Made by a program: the position numbers and the translations under genes. From contig JH720293.1 of assembly GCA_000231825.2 (NCBI GenBank), positions 2,895,480 to 2,959,479 of the forward strand: DNA of 64,000 nucleotides, written 5' to 3'. Shown one piece after another: positions 1 through 15,100 of this stretch (the stretch's first letter is position 1; every line of letters begins with the position of its first letter). This stretch comes from Tetrahymena elliotti 4EA. Taxonomy: Eukaryota > Ciliophora > Oligohymenophorea > Hymenostomatida > Tetrahymenidae. A model generated the notes under the pieces. That model saw only the letters and a list, made by a program, of their open reading frames with translations. It had not been told where the DNA came from and did no database searches.

Positions 1-2030
1 TAATTCCTTTAGTTTTTATAAAATCATTAAAAATTAAAAAAGCAAGCAATATAAAACATATTTTCTTTGTTCATATCAATAAAATTAAATAAATAAAATT
101 TGTTCAAAAGTAATAATTTTATTATCCAACTATTAAAATTATTTTGCTTCCTTATTTTTCAATTTAAAATCTAACTAAAATCCACAGAAAATAAGTAATA
201 AAATTCTAATTATCTATTATTCTAAATAAATAGATCAAAGTATGTATTTAATTATTAATAAAAAAATAAAATTTGTATGATTTCAAACACCTTTTAGAAA
301 TGAGTGTTATTGTTTATGATGAAGGCATTATATATTTTGATTTATTAATTTTAATAATTTTTTAAAATTTTAATAAGCTCTAATAAAATGAATTTCTCAA
401 ATAAAAGTTGTGTTATTAAAATTTTATTTCAGCTTAAAAAATATCAAAATTTGGAGTTTTTTCAAAATTAGAAACACATATGAATATTAAGCTTATTCTC
501 TTATAGAATTTTATCCATGAATATATTAAAATTGTTAATAATTTAATAAATAAAAAGTAACTTAAATTTATTTATTTAGATGTTAATACTTTTTTAAACA
601 ACAAAAAGTATATTTTTAAAATAAAATATTAAATTTTTTAAAAATTCATCTTCTTTTTCTAAATTAATTTTTTTAGATCTAATGGTCTAGTATTAAAAAA
701 TCATTTTTCATTTTATTCCTTCCTTTTTTTTTCCTTATTAAATATTTTCAAATTTAATTTTAATAAAACTTCTTATAATTATTTAAAAGGTCTATTATTT
801 AAAATATCAGTTTAATTTAAGTTTTATTGAAATTGTATTAAGTGAGTGATGGTTTATTTGGATATAAAAATTCTTAATTTAATTTAAAATTGTAAAATAA
901 ATGTTAAAAATAATGTTTGGATTAAAATACAGGTGAAAAAATTTCATTCCGATAAGCTTATATAATTTATCATTATGTAAAAATATGGGTTATTAAATAG
1001 ATAAATATTTAATGTGTTTTTTATTTATTTTTTAGTTTAGGTATTTAGAAATACCATATTTTTAAAAAAGGAGTTGAGACATTAATTGATGACTAAACAA
1101 ACAAAATAATAATTAATTTTGTTACAATTATTATTATTATTATTATTAAGAGACAAAAAAATATAATTTCAAAGTTAATTCTGAAAGATAGCAATTTCTT
1201 AGAGAAGTGTGCTTACATATATCTGTTAATTATATTCTGTTTGATTTATTTTATGAATTTTATCAAAAATTTACTTGTGGTAATCAATAAATACTATTCT
1301 TTAGAAAAATTAATGCAAACTATTTCGTATTTTTTATCTTTAGTTTTAAATATCTGACGCAATAAAAAGTTGTATCATTTTATTATTTTTTAAATTTTCT
1401 ATAACAAATACCAATTTTTTGTGTTTTAAATTTTATTTAGTTTACTTTGAGCTCAAAAATCTTTAAAAACAGAATGAATTATGGGAAAGTGTGTATAATT
1501 CCCACTTAATTTCATCTAATTTAAAATGAATTTTCAATTATAATAGAAAATTTGCATTTATAAAATATTATTAGTATGAAGACTTACTCTTCATTTTTAT
1601 TTTTTTTTATAAAAAATATCTAGGAAAAATAAATAATTTAAAGGATAAATTTATTGTCTTTTACACCTGAATGCGTCAATTCAGTCTATAAAATGAAAAT
1701 AAAAAATCCAAAGATATTTAATTAAATTTTAGAAGGTTTTTAATTCTTCTAAATCATCGTTTAATTCACTTCTGAAAAAATTAAGGTAAGCTCATAACTT
1801 GTTTTGAGAGAGATCATTTCGTTAAGCTTATTAAGAGATATGATAACCCTATCAAGAACTTAACTTTGAAATAGATATGAATTGATGGATCAACTAATGA
1901 ACTAGATCAAAATTTTAAGAAGATTTAATTGTAGATTCTTTAAATTGTAGATATAAATTAAATTAAAAACATTAAAAAATTAAAATTTGTAATACTGAAC
2001 AAGGTTAAAACAAAGAGAGAAGGAAATAAA
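1..2030. other. AT-rich intergenic DNA, no gene seen
   Basis: About 2 kb of very AT-rich sequence upstream of the alanine aminotransferase gene. All frames are broken by TGA at short intervals and I see no splice-joinable coding exons. It contains a short ATT repeat near 1127-1147. The last few hundred bases presumably hold the promoter and 5' UTR of the downstream gene, but no promoter motif can be named. Confidence 0.6.
1127..1147. repeat. short ATT microsatellite
   Basis: Seven ATT units in a row within non-coding DNA. It is a simple repeat with no visible function. Confidence 0.8.
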
Positions 2031-4087
<2,057 letters not shown>

Positions 4088-5110
4088 AAGGTTTAATTTA
4101 AATTAAAAAGCAAAGATAAATATTCTTAACAGCTGTATATAAAATTTAGTTAATTATATTATTTACATTTAACTAAATATTTATTCATATTTATTGATTG
4201 TGTCTTTCATATAAAATAATTTATCCGTCTTTATTTTGTTCTTAGATTTAAATATTCAAAATTAAAAACTTCAAAAAAACGATATCTAATTAATATTTTA
4301 AATTAGATTCTAAAGTAGTTTACAAATAAAATTAAGCTGTAAGTTAATTTAATTTCATTAAATACAAAATCTTGTTTTAACATTTCAGATTAGATCAATA
4401 CATTACTGGAAATAAGAGTAAGGATGATAAGCTAACCATAAAGAAATTATTTCCAAAAACAATCTTTCATAAAATAAAAAGAATATAAAATCTTAATGAA
4501 ATAATAAAAATTTATTTTGAGATAAGTAATTCAAACAAAATAACTTAATTAGGTCATAGTTTTTCAAGGTTTAATCCATAATAAATTATTGAACATATTT
4601 ATTTAGATTTTTAAAGTTTTTATTTGGAATTATTTTTTTGATATTGATGATGAATAAATGTTTTATTGTTTAATTTGTTAAAAGAAAAGCATTAAAAAAT
4701 TATAATTTTATTTTACTTAGAATTTGTAATATTATGATTAGAAGTTATAAAATAATGATGATTGTTGATAAATTCAAGTGTAATTTAATTGAATGGATTT
4801 TTTTTTCAATAAAAATATGGTAGTAAAATAAAATTAAAAAATGAAGTCAAATGGTTTAAAAATCATAAAATTTACTCTGTGTAAACTCAATTTATTTTGA
4901 TGGATGAAAATAATTGATTACTAAAATGAGTACACAAGATTGATGTAACTTCATTAGAGATATTTCTAATTACAATTAGTGGCAAAGAATTATTTCTGAT
5001 AATTGTAAACTTTCTTTTACTTATTCTGAAAGAAAATTTCATGTAGTTAAAAAAAAAAAATCCTAATTATTAATTAAGTTTATAAAAGAACAAAATTAAA
5101 ATTTGTTAAA
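4088..5110. other. intergenic, no gene seen
   Basis: AT-rich spacer between two plus-strand genes. It must hold the 3' end of the aminotransferase transcript and the promoter of the protease gene. No coding signal or motif was recognised. Confidence 0.6.
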
Positions 5111-8100
5111 ATGAAAAAAGTAATTTAAGGTTTACTAATAGTTACATTATTTTTACTTCCTTTCATTAACTCTGATTGCTATCATGATACTGAAGAAGAA
5201 ATCAAAAAATTTTAAGAAGAGTTTTCTGAGCATTACTTTGGTTTTATTCTTCCAAAATACTAAGGATAAACAAACTTAAGAAAGCTTTAAAGCCCCTAAG
5301 ATCTCTAAAATATAAGGGTTACTCTAGATTTTAGTTTTCTTGACACTCTTCAGCAAGGTATTACTGAATAATAAAAAGCTTATATTTAAAAAGTATCAAA
5401 GATAGCAGCTTCATTTGTAAACAAGCTATTAAAAGTCTAGCCTCTACCAGGAAATAACATTTACGGAAGTAATATAAGGTGTATAGACATAAATGTTCCA
5501 ATTAAAGATTAAAAAATAGGTGTAGAAAATTCAGACTTAAACTTATATATTATTTATTTTAATAGTGGAAGTAGTGCTTTAGCAAATGCAGCATTTTGCT
5601 ATTTAAATCCAGTTTATTAAAGACCAACTTTCGGGAGAGTTTCTTTTAACATAGGATACTTAAAAAACACAAACCCAAACTCTTTCAAATTTTAATTAGA
5701 TTTACAAGTCCTTTTACATGAAATAATACATGTTTTAGGTTTTTCTGGTGATTCTATGTAGTATTGGATAGATCCTGACACAAAAAAACCTTACAAATCA
5801 ACTGGAATTTCCAAAATAAATACATACTAAACAATTAGAGGATTTAAGACTCTAATATTAACATCTAAAAATGTTGCTGAAATTACTAAAAAACATTACA
5901 ATTGCTCAGATATGATAGGAATGCAAATTGAAAATCAGGTACAATTCATTTATTAATTATTCTACCTTTATTTATAAATAATAACTTTATTATCTCCAAC
6001 TTTTAAGTAATTTAAGTAATTAAGGAAGATTTGTAAAAATTCCAAATAAATTAATCTTAAATCTAAGAATTTTTAACAAAATAAAAAAAGGTTGGGCTTT
6101 TCTTTTCATTTATATTAACTATTTTTAAATTTATTTCTTTTTTTATTGAATTCAATCATAAAGTTTGATTAATAATCTTAATATGTTTTTTTTTTGAAGA
6201 GATTAATTTTCCATTTTTATGTTTTTTTTCACTTCATAATAATTTTTACTGAAAAAAGGGTGGGTCTGGATCTGCTGGATCACATTGGGAGAGAACTATT
6301 TTAATGAATGAAATAATGACTGCTTAGTAAGTTTCTATTGGATCTACTCTTTCTTAATTCACAATAGCTTTGTTAAAAGATACAGGATTTTGGGAAGATG
6401 TAAATACAAATTTAGCTGGAGAAGTGATATGGGGAAAAAATAAAGGCTGTGATTTTTTTAACTTAGCTTGTTAAGGTAGCAAAAAACTGAATTATCCAGA
6501 ATTCGTGGCTTCTACTTCTGTAGAAGGATGCTCTTTTACATATGATGGATATGGAATTGGTATTAAAGATGGTTTTAATGATAATTGCTTTTACATTTAG
6601 CCATTCTCAAATATGCTTTGTACAGATCTTTCAAACTAAAATAGTTAAAATACAGATTTAAAGTTGGAGAGCTACTCAATAAGTAGTCGTTGCTTCATGT
6701 CAACTTTAACAAAACCAGGTATGTCTGGTTCTTTTAATATAAAAAGTAGATGTCATGAATCTTAATGTTCTAGTGATTCATCAACAATCACCATTACTAT
6801 AAAATAATTAAATATTAATGTTATTTGTAATAAACCAGGTTAAGTTCAAGCAGTGAACTACAATAATAAAAAAATAGGAGATTTAGAATGTCCTAAAAAT
6901 TTTGATTTATTTTGCTCAAATGATTAATAGTGCTTAAATAATTGCAGTTCTAATGGACTGTGTGTCAATAAAGTATGTCACTGTGTAGATGGATTTACTG
7001 GACAAGATTGTTCTTTTCCTTGTCCCTAATTGTATGAAAACGGAAACTGTGTTAACACCTGTTCTCCATATAAATTTGCAAATCCAGACAAGGTAAAATT
7101 TTTTTTATTTTTTTTAGAATGTTAGATGAATTATTTCTTTTATAAAAAAAGACTTGCTAAACCAGTTGTCCAGATGGGTATTTTGGAGAATCTGTCTCTA
7201 ATTAATGCAAGTAATGTGATTTTTCTTGTAAAAAATGTAGTGGTCTTCCATCTTCAGCTTCTAGCTAATCAAAAAATTGTACTAAATGTTCACTTTACAA
7301 GTATTTGTATTAAGGAAATTGCTTAGATAAATGCCCATCAGGGTATTATGAAGATACTTTAGATTAAGAATGTAAAAAATGTGGTTAAGGTTGTTTAGTT
7401 TGCGGAAATTTAGAAAATTGTATTTAATGTGAAAATAATACAGGAAATGTATTAAATTAAGGAATTTGTAGTTCTAAGAATTGTGATTCAATTAGTAACT
7501 GTAATCAGTGCCCTTCGAATTTTAAAGAATGCCTATAATGCAAATCTGGCTACTTTTTATAAAGTTAGTTGTGTGTTACAGAAGAATCATGTAATCAAGG
7601 ATATTTTGCTAATAAAAATAACCAAAAGTGTGAAAAATGTGGTGATGAATGTATTAAATGCTCTAGCTTTGATATTTGTGAATAATGTAGAGATGGATAT
7701 AGACTAGCTGATGAAGTGTGTACTAATTGTATTTTTCCATGTAAAAAATGTGATTAATCAAATAAATCCATTTGCTAAAAATGTGAAACAGGGTATTATC
7801 TTTACTAGAACACTTAATGTGTTGATGCATGCCCCAAAAACACATATCTAGACACTGTAAGCTAAATTTGCTAACCATGCTAAAAAGGTTGCATGGATTG
7901 TTAAAATTAATTAAATTGTACTCAATGTGATACAAGTAATGGATACTTCTTATTTGAAAACTACTAATGTGTAAAAGCAGGAGATTGCTTTTTGCCATGC
8001 CTGACCTGTAAAGATCCTAATAATCCTAAGATTTGTACCAAATGCTAAGAAAACTTTGTATTGTAAGATAATCTTTGCTTATAGTCTTGTAAAGAAGGAT

Positions 8101-8436
8101 ATTATAGCTAAAGTATAAATGGCATTAATACTTGCCAGAAATGCTCTGATTTCTGCTTGTAGTGCTCTTCATAAGCAGACAAGTGTATGTCATGTAAGAG
8201 TGATAAGGTAATTATTTAAAATAAAATATAAAATTTATTCAAGTATATATTTATAATAGGTTCTTTACAATTTTTAGTGCTTAACTGAATGCCCAAAAGA
8301 TTTCATTAAGTAAAAAGATAAGACTTGCCAGAAATCTTTTGATGATACATACAAGAATTAGTCAAAAAAGTTATCTTTGTATGGTTATTAAATAATCATA
8401 ATATTTGGATTTTTAATAATTATAACATTTATTTGA
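5111..8436 (+). CDS. leishmanolysin-like surface metalloprotease (peptidase M8), membrane-anchored
   Basis: Exons 5111-5938, 6259-7092, 7152-8207 and 8278-8436 give 958 aa. Residues 1-21 are a hydrophobic signal peptide. The zinc site is LLHEIIHVLGF (His203, Glu204, His207). The third zinc ligand lies in SAGSHWERT (His285) and the Met-turn in MNEIMTA, the M8 arrangement. The 320-nt first intron falls between the two parts of the active site. From about residue 480 the protein becomes a long series of Cys-rich repeats of the furin/EGF-like kind (CxxC spacing), and it ends in a hydrophobic segment (YGYQIIIIFGFLIIITFI) that would anchor it in the membrane. Intron 2 is assigned 7093-7151 because only that acceptor keeps the Cys-rich frame. 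The last intron has two in-frame acceptors, at 8259 and 8277. Large Cys-rich M8 families are known in ciliates. The substrate is unknown. Confidence 0.9.
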
Positions 8437-9639
8437 ATGATTGATAATCCCACTTGTTTCTTAATTTAAATTATGTATTTATTGAGATTGTCATTATATC
8501 TAGTTTATTTTTTTTTTGAGTAAATTATTGTTGCTATTTAGACTTTTTTTATTTTCTGGTTATTATACTCCCATTAGTAAATTGCGAAAAGAAAAGCAAA
8601 TCAATAAAAGAATTTTTTATTTTCCTCAAAATCCATTATTTTTTTATTGCAATCAAAAAAATTAGCCATAAAATTATGTAAATAGCCATATCTTTGGAAG
8701 ATATTTCTTTTATCTTTCATAATTATCAATAGCCTAATATAGATGATATTTCTCAATAAAAATTATTTCTATTAAGTATTTTCAAGCATGAATCAGCTTT
8801 TTGATAAAAATATAAGAATGCAAAATTTATATTTCACTTTAAACTATTAAAAATTGGAGAATCTTTACGTTTAGCTTAAACAGTATTTATCTCTTAACTT
8901 TACATTGTATTTGATTAAAAAGGGGGTTTGGATGATTTTTAATCTTATTTATTTAGATATTAATTAATTTTGTATTTAAAAGTGTATTTTTCTGATTTGG
9001 AAAAGAGTCATTCTATTAACAAGTTATGAATGTTTTAAAAAGTGTTTAATATCAATGAATTTTTATAGAAAAAACTTAGAGTTGCAATCTAAAATAAAGA
9101 ATTGGGTAAGTGCTAGCTATTTATTTAAGGATAAATTCTGGTTTTGTTTGATAGAAAATTATTAAATAAATTGCGAATAAACAAATCTAGATAAATTTCT
9201 TCTAACTATGTAAGTTAGCTCTAAATTAACAGACTTCACTATTAATAAACATGAATATATTGTGAAATAATTTTATTAAATTTGTTAAATTGCATAGTTT
9301 TTATAAAATTGAAAATATAAATACATTAAAGTTTTGTTAAGAAATTTGTTATTTTAAATAATTTATTTTTATATTTGTTACTGTTTTAATATTTTGTAAA
9401 TTAGATCTATTTTTGATTTATCTATAACTTTCTATTTTATAGATAGACCAAATAATTACTTTTTTCTATTATCATCAAGTTAAGCTGGTTTAACTTTTAA
9501 TCAAATTCATTTTGTTTTTTTTTTACTATTTAGGCAGCCAAATTCAATGACTTATTGTTCATCTGATTAAAACTAACAATTCTGCCAATCTATTTTTGAC
9601 TTAATTTTTGAAAAGGGAAATATAAATCTCTAAAGATTT
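8437..9639. other. convergent intergenic region, no gene seen
   Basis: AT-rich DNA between the 3' ends of the M8 protease gene (+) and the macro-domain gene (-). I see no sustained reading frame or repeat in it. Confidence 0.6.
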
Positions 9640-10598
9640 TCAATACTCATAGCTGCTTCTAGAGGATGAATTTGAAGAATTAGAGTCAAGAGATACTCTA
9701 TATTTTGGTGTTATGATTTATTGTTACATTCTCTAGGATGATAGTACCTCTATATATCTTTTTTAAAAGCTTGAAAGAAGGTTTGTGAAAATATCAGTGA
9801 TAGATTTATCAAGGTTAACAAAACGGATATGCTTGATCATTGTAGAATTATTTAAAATATATTCTATAATAGCATTGAAAATAATTTATGCACTTTTTTC
9901 TTTGGAAAATCCAACTATACTTCCTGAGCTCATTATTGGTATTGAAATGCTCTAATGCTAGTACATATCACATAATTTCAAGGAATTAATTATAGCAGAG
10001 CGAAGTTAAAATTCAGCTGCATCACAATTTTAAAAAATTGCAGGACCTACTGCATGGATAATATTTTTACAGCTCAGATCACCAGAATAAGTGATGATGG
10101 CATTACCAGAATCAATTGAACCTTAGTTTTAAATAATTTGATTGCACTCAGCGATGAGTTTCTTTCCTCCTTAATTATAAAATTATAAAAATTTAGATGG
10201 ATAAATTTATATTTCATATATGATTTAAAGTAATTTTTATTATTTTTTGCATTTGAAAAAAAAAATAAAAATCTCACAAATTCGATATTTGCTTTTGTCT
10301 GTATTCATAATTTACAAAAATATTTAATTTGTTTTTTAATGGGTAATTGATAAAATAAGATACCTTTATTAATTATTGCATGACTAATCCCAGTTGTACA
10401 AGATAACGATGAATTAGAAGGGTTTATTATAACTTCAGTATTTTCTGTGCTTATACAAGCATTAACAGCAGCAATTCTCAAATTCTGAAAAACAACAGCA
10501 TAGCTTTCAGAATTTTTAAAAATATTCTTCTAAGTAATATTCAAATTTTTAGGAATTTTTTCTTTTACAGAAGATGAAGAAAATAATAACTTCATCAT
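9640..10598 (-). CDS. macro-domain protein (ADP-ribose-binding type)
   Basis: Two minus-strand exons, 10364-10598 and 9640-10169, separated by a 194-nt intron, give 254 aa. The splice completes a glycine codon and creates the macro-domain run ISHAIINKGGKKLIAEC. Recognisable elements are VIINPSNSSLSCTTGIS (usual form VNAANxxLxxGGGVA), then SGNAIITYSGDLSCKNIIHA, then VGPAI, and later the strand SIPIMSSGSIVGFSKEKSA. Macro domains bind or hydrolyse ADP-ribose and its derivatives. Here the N-terminal loop is diverged from the usual NAAN, so catalytic turnover is uncertain. The C-terminal 60 residues are Ser/Asn-rich and look disordered. The start is the first of two consecutive ATGs (10598). No partner gene is adjacent. 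Resemblance is closest to the stand-alone or PARP-associated macro modules. Confidence 0.8.
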
Positions 10599-12181
10599 AT
10601 TTTTACTTTTCTTTCTTTTTTTTTACAGATTTTTTAATTTAATTTTATTTATACCTTATTAACTGAGCGATTTTTTCAATTAAATATATGAAGGCATTGA
10701 AATAAATAGAAAAAATAATATACTTATCACTTGAGCACATAAATTCTTTAATTAAATCTATTTTGCATCAATTTTTAATTTACTCAAAAAAGGTTTTGGG
10801 GAGAATAAAAATAAAATAAAATTCAGATGAAAGTAGCTTTAATATTTTATAGTAGTTTAGTTTCTAGTAATTTAAAAAAAACTATTTGTGAGATTTAGCG
10901 ATGAATATAAAGAAACAAAATAAATTTGTTTTTATTCAAATCAGTCATTAAGAAATCAAATAATCACTAGACAGAAGGAAATAAAGGAGTTTTGATTTTC
11001 AATTTTGTATGCAAAAAATCTAAATAAATTATGAAAGAATTTCTCAATCCAAAATTAATTAATTTGTTTATACTATCTTCAAAATTGCTTAATAAATTTA
11101 ATTTTCTTCTATTATGTTACTGAGTCTTTCTTATAATTTCTATTTAGTTATTCAGTATATGCCTTTGTAATATTCATGTTCCTTTTTATTTGTAAAACAA
11201 ATCATATTTTTAGTTTACATATTTTAAATCAATCAATCAAATACCTAAATTTTGCTAAGCATAATTTTGTAAACGTAATTTTGTAAGCCAATATATATCT
11301 CATGAAATCCGAATAGGAATTTTAAAGTGGAGCATTACAATTAGTATTTAAATGCTAGCTTAACATTTTTTTATTTGTTTACATACTTTTAAAATTTTAT
11401 CTTTTTCCAATTGCCTTAGCTTTAAGAATTTTTAAAAAAACATGACTATTTTTTTAAGAAAAATAAATTTATTACTTTAAAATTTTTCTAGTTTTTGTAG
11501 ATAAAAACTTTGTTTGTACATAATTTAATTTATTTTTGTTCTTTTTTAAATAATTTATTATTAAAATAAAATAATATTTTTATAAACGCTAGGTTTAAAT
11601 TAGTGAAATGAACGATATTGATTCACAATTTAAGAAGAATCTAATGATTTTGCAATTCAAATAAAAATTATTTTTTCCTCAATCTTGTTGAATTTTTTAC
11701 TTTAGTAATTTATTAATGACTAAAAAATAAAAAAAAAACCTTTAAACTTCATTTGATTCTAAAGCATACTTATATTTATTATTTTAATTAATGTTCTGTC
11801 TTATTGATTTTTTTAGTCATCTAGTTGATTGAGATCAAATTATGTATTGATAATATATTTTTGTATTTCAGTTAATTTATTTTTTTAATCTTATTAATTA
11901 GGGGTATTGAATTTAATAATCTAAAATAGAATTTTAAAATAATTTAAATAAAATGGCATCATTTTTACAAGAAAAATTATTTGAACTTTAATTCTAAAAA
12001 ATAGGTAAAAATAATGATCGGTTTTAGTGATAATCATAATTGTAAAAAATAAAATCTTGGCATACATTTTGATTTAATTAATTTTTACTCTACAGAACAA
12101 AGAAAATTAAAAAATCAATAGTTTTAATCTTGAAGGAATTTAATTAATAAAAACAAGTAGAAATAACTTACTATTTATAAG
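10599..12181. other. divergent intergenic region, no gene seen
   Basis: Lies between the start of the macro-domain gene (-) and the start of the channel gene (+), so it must contain both promoters. It is AT-rich with poly-A/T runs. A short open frame from about 11608 ends after 27 codons and was not taken as a gene. Confidence 0.6.
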
Positions 12182-15100
12182 ATGAGAAGGCAACCTTCAT
12201 TAGAAGAGGGACCTAGTCAAAACTAAACTCTAAATTCAGAATAACAGAATAAAATTAGTTTTTAGCTTGAAAAGAACTTGTTATAAAGTAGGTTATAGCA
12301 TCTTGGAAATAGTTAATATAATTTAAAAAATTCATCTAATCAAACTGATAGTCTTATACTTTCACAATTATAGAGCAATGCTTTAGATGTTTGCAATATA
12401 AAATCTCGAAATAATTCTAGCTCAAGTGACAATAACTATAATTTTCTATAACAAAACAGTAAAAATAAGACATAAGACATCAATGTCTTTGAGTAATAAG
12501 GCAAGGAATAGATTAATTTCTCTGAGGATTTTTTAACCAATCAAAGTAACATACTAAAGAGAATGTAGTTAAAAGTAAAAATGAAATAAATATTAAAATT
12601 TTTACCAAGCAGGATGCTAAAATAGCTAAACTTCAATCATTTAAATTGGCTAGGAGATCCTACGACCTATGTAATAGAAGAAAATATAAAAAAAGAGGAG
12701 TTGTATGAAAATAAACAAGAATTAATTAATCGCTTTCGCAAAAATAGAGCAAGAACTATTATCTTTAAGAAAGTAGAACCAAATTAAATTTTAAAATTTA
12801 TTCTTAATGTCTTAAAAAAAATTCCTATTTTTCATCCAGCAAACAAGTTTTGCCAAATATGGTATTTCATTTAATTGATAATTATTAACATTATCCTCAT
12901 AATATTGCCAATGCAACTAGTGTTTTCTGTAGAATTTTACAATATAATTACCAATTTATTTACTTAGTTCATATTTATTTTGATGATTCTTGATCATTTT
13001 ATCAAAATGAATATAGGATATTTCTAAAAAGGAGAAGTTATTTTTTCAAGAAAAAAAATTATTAAAAAATACTTAATGGAACATATGCTAGATGGAATTA
13101 TTGCTGATTTTTCTGTTCTGTCCTACTATTGGTTAGGAAATACATAACATTCTTGGGTTATGCTGCTCTATTTTTTTAAGCTAAGATCTCTATAATAGAT
13201 AGAGAGGTAAATTTTAGAAATTATAGAAATATCCCCTTTAAATATGAATTATATACTTCTTTTCAAGCTGATAAAAAACATATTAGTTGTATCACATTAT
13301 TTTGCTTGTGTTTGGGTACAAATTGCCTATTGGGAGAAATAATATCTTCATAAATGGAACTCAACTCCTATGACTTGGATGGATAAAGTTGATATACTTA
13401 AAAATGGAGGTTGGGGATCTTAGTATATAGCTGCTTATTATTTCTCTAGTGTAACAATGATTACTGTTGGATATGGTGATATATATGCAGTTAATGAAGT
13501 AGAAATGGTACTTTGTATCTTTACAATGATTATAGCCTGTGGTTTGTTTGCCTACAGCATTAACCAAATAGGTTTTATTTTTGAATAATTTGGAAAAGAA
13601 CAAAAAGAAAAAGAAGGAAATATGTATATTATAAATAGATATATGAATTAAAATTAGATTTCATCACATTTTTAGTATTAAGTAAGATAGTATTTAGAAT
13701 ATTATTGGTCTTAAACTAAAGAAAACTATGAAAAACATGAGAAAGAAATTATTGGTTAGCTTTCAGAAGATTTAAGATTTTAAATGAAGCAAGAAGCAAA
13801 TCGACTAGTTTTGAGGGATACAAGTATATTTTCAAACAATTTTTCTTAAAGCTTTATAGTTCGTCTAGCATCTTTAATCAAAGAAATCACTCTTATTCCA
13901 GATTAAAAGATTATTTAATAAAATAATGATGACGATGATGGCTCAATATATTTTGTTAAAAAAGGATCTCTCAAAGTAATTTTAGAGTAAAATTTCATTT
14001 CTTAACATGGATAAGATGGCCTCAATTCAAGTCATAATTATCAAATACTAAATAAATAATATAATTAAAGTGTTAAGTAATCTGATAAAAATAATGAATA
14101 CATTTCTCTAAAAGAAGGACAATACTTTGGATAAGTAAGGTTTTTTACTGGTTCTCCAAGAAATGCAACCATAATTACAACTGATTTTACTAAACTACTA
14201 AGTATAAAAAGAGAAGATTTTTTAAATCTAATTAAATAGTTTCCCTAAGACTATGAGACTTTAATTTAAATTAATCATATCTATTATATGACTGGTTTAT
14301 TGCAGAATTGTGGCATCAAGTGCTATTCTTGTTAAAGTATATATCATAGTGTAATATATTGTCCTCTTCTATAATACAAATGTGATAAATTCAAACTAAT
14401 GCTTAGAAATAAACTTTAAGAATCAGATTAATTAAGAGATCCTTGCTTTGTGAGAGAAAATTAGTATAAGAGTCATGCATTTTAATTTTTAAACATCAAT
14501 TAGGTTTCTAAATTCGATTTCTTGGACTCTTTTTCTTTCAATGAATATTAAGATGATCATTATGGGAGTTAAGAGGAATCCAAAAAATAATTAAATCAAA
14601 AGGAGGATAATAAGTAATTTGAGAACCTTTTTCCAAGTATTTTATGGTAAGATAGTTAAGCTAATATAAAGTAAGAAAATTAAGACTTTCATAGAAGATC
14701 CATTTTAAATTAAAATTAAGATTATCATGGTGTTATGATTCCTTTTAAATAAGGTGCCTAATAATATCCTAGTAAGTTAAAATACTCCAAATAGACAAGT
14801 ATAGAAACATAAGAAATAACATCTACTGAAGACATTAGAAAACGATAATAATCGTAAAAATATTGTTTTATTTTATTTATCTTAATTTTTATCAAATTAT
14901 CTTAAAAATTATTTTTTAAATTTCTCATTAAATTAAAGAAATTGAAAAATAATAAATGAATAATTTAAAATTCAAAAATAAGTTTTGAATTGAGAAGTTT
15001 TAAAGTATTTATTAAAATTAATAAAAAAAAGTTTCTAGCAACAGTCAGATTTGGCTTCACCAAGAGAATTAGAAGATAACATTAAAAAACATAATGACAA

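Noticed and set aside
7126..7326. Open frame starting MNYFFYKKRLAK
   Set aside because: Its ATG lies in an intron of the M8 protease and the frame is shifted relative to the Cys repeats, which continue in another frame.
11608..11691. Short frame beginning MNDIDSQFKKNLM
   Set aside because: It is only 27 codons, with no splice partner found; too short to support as a gene or exon.
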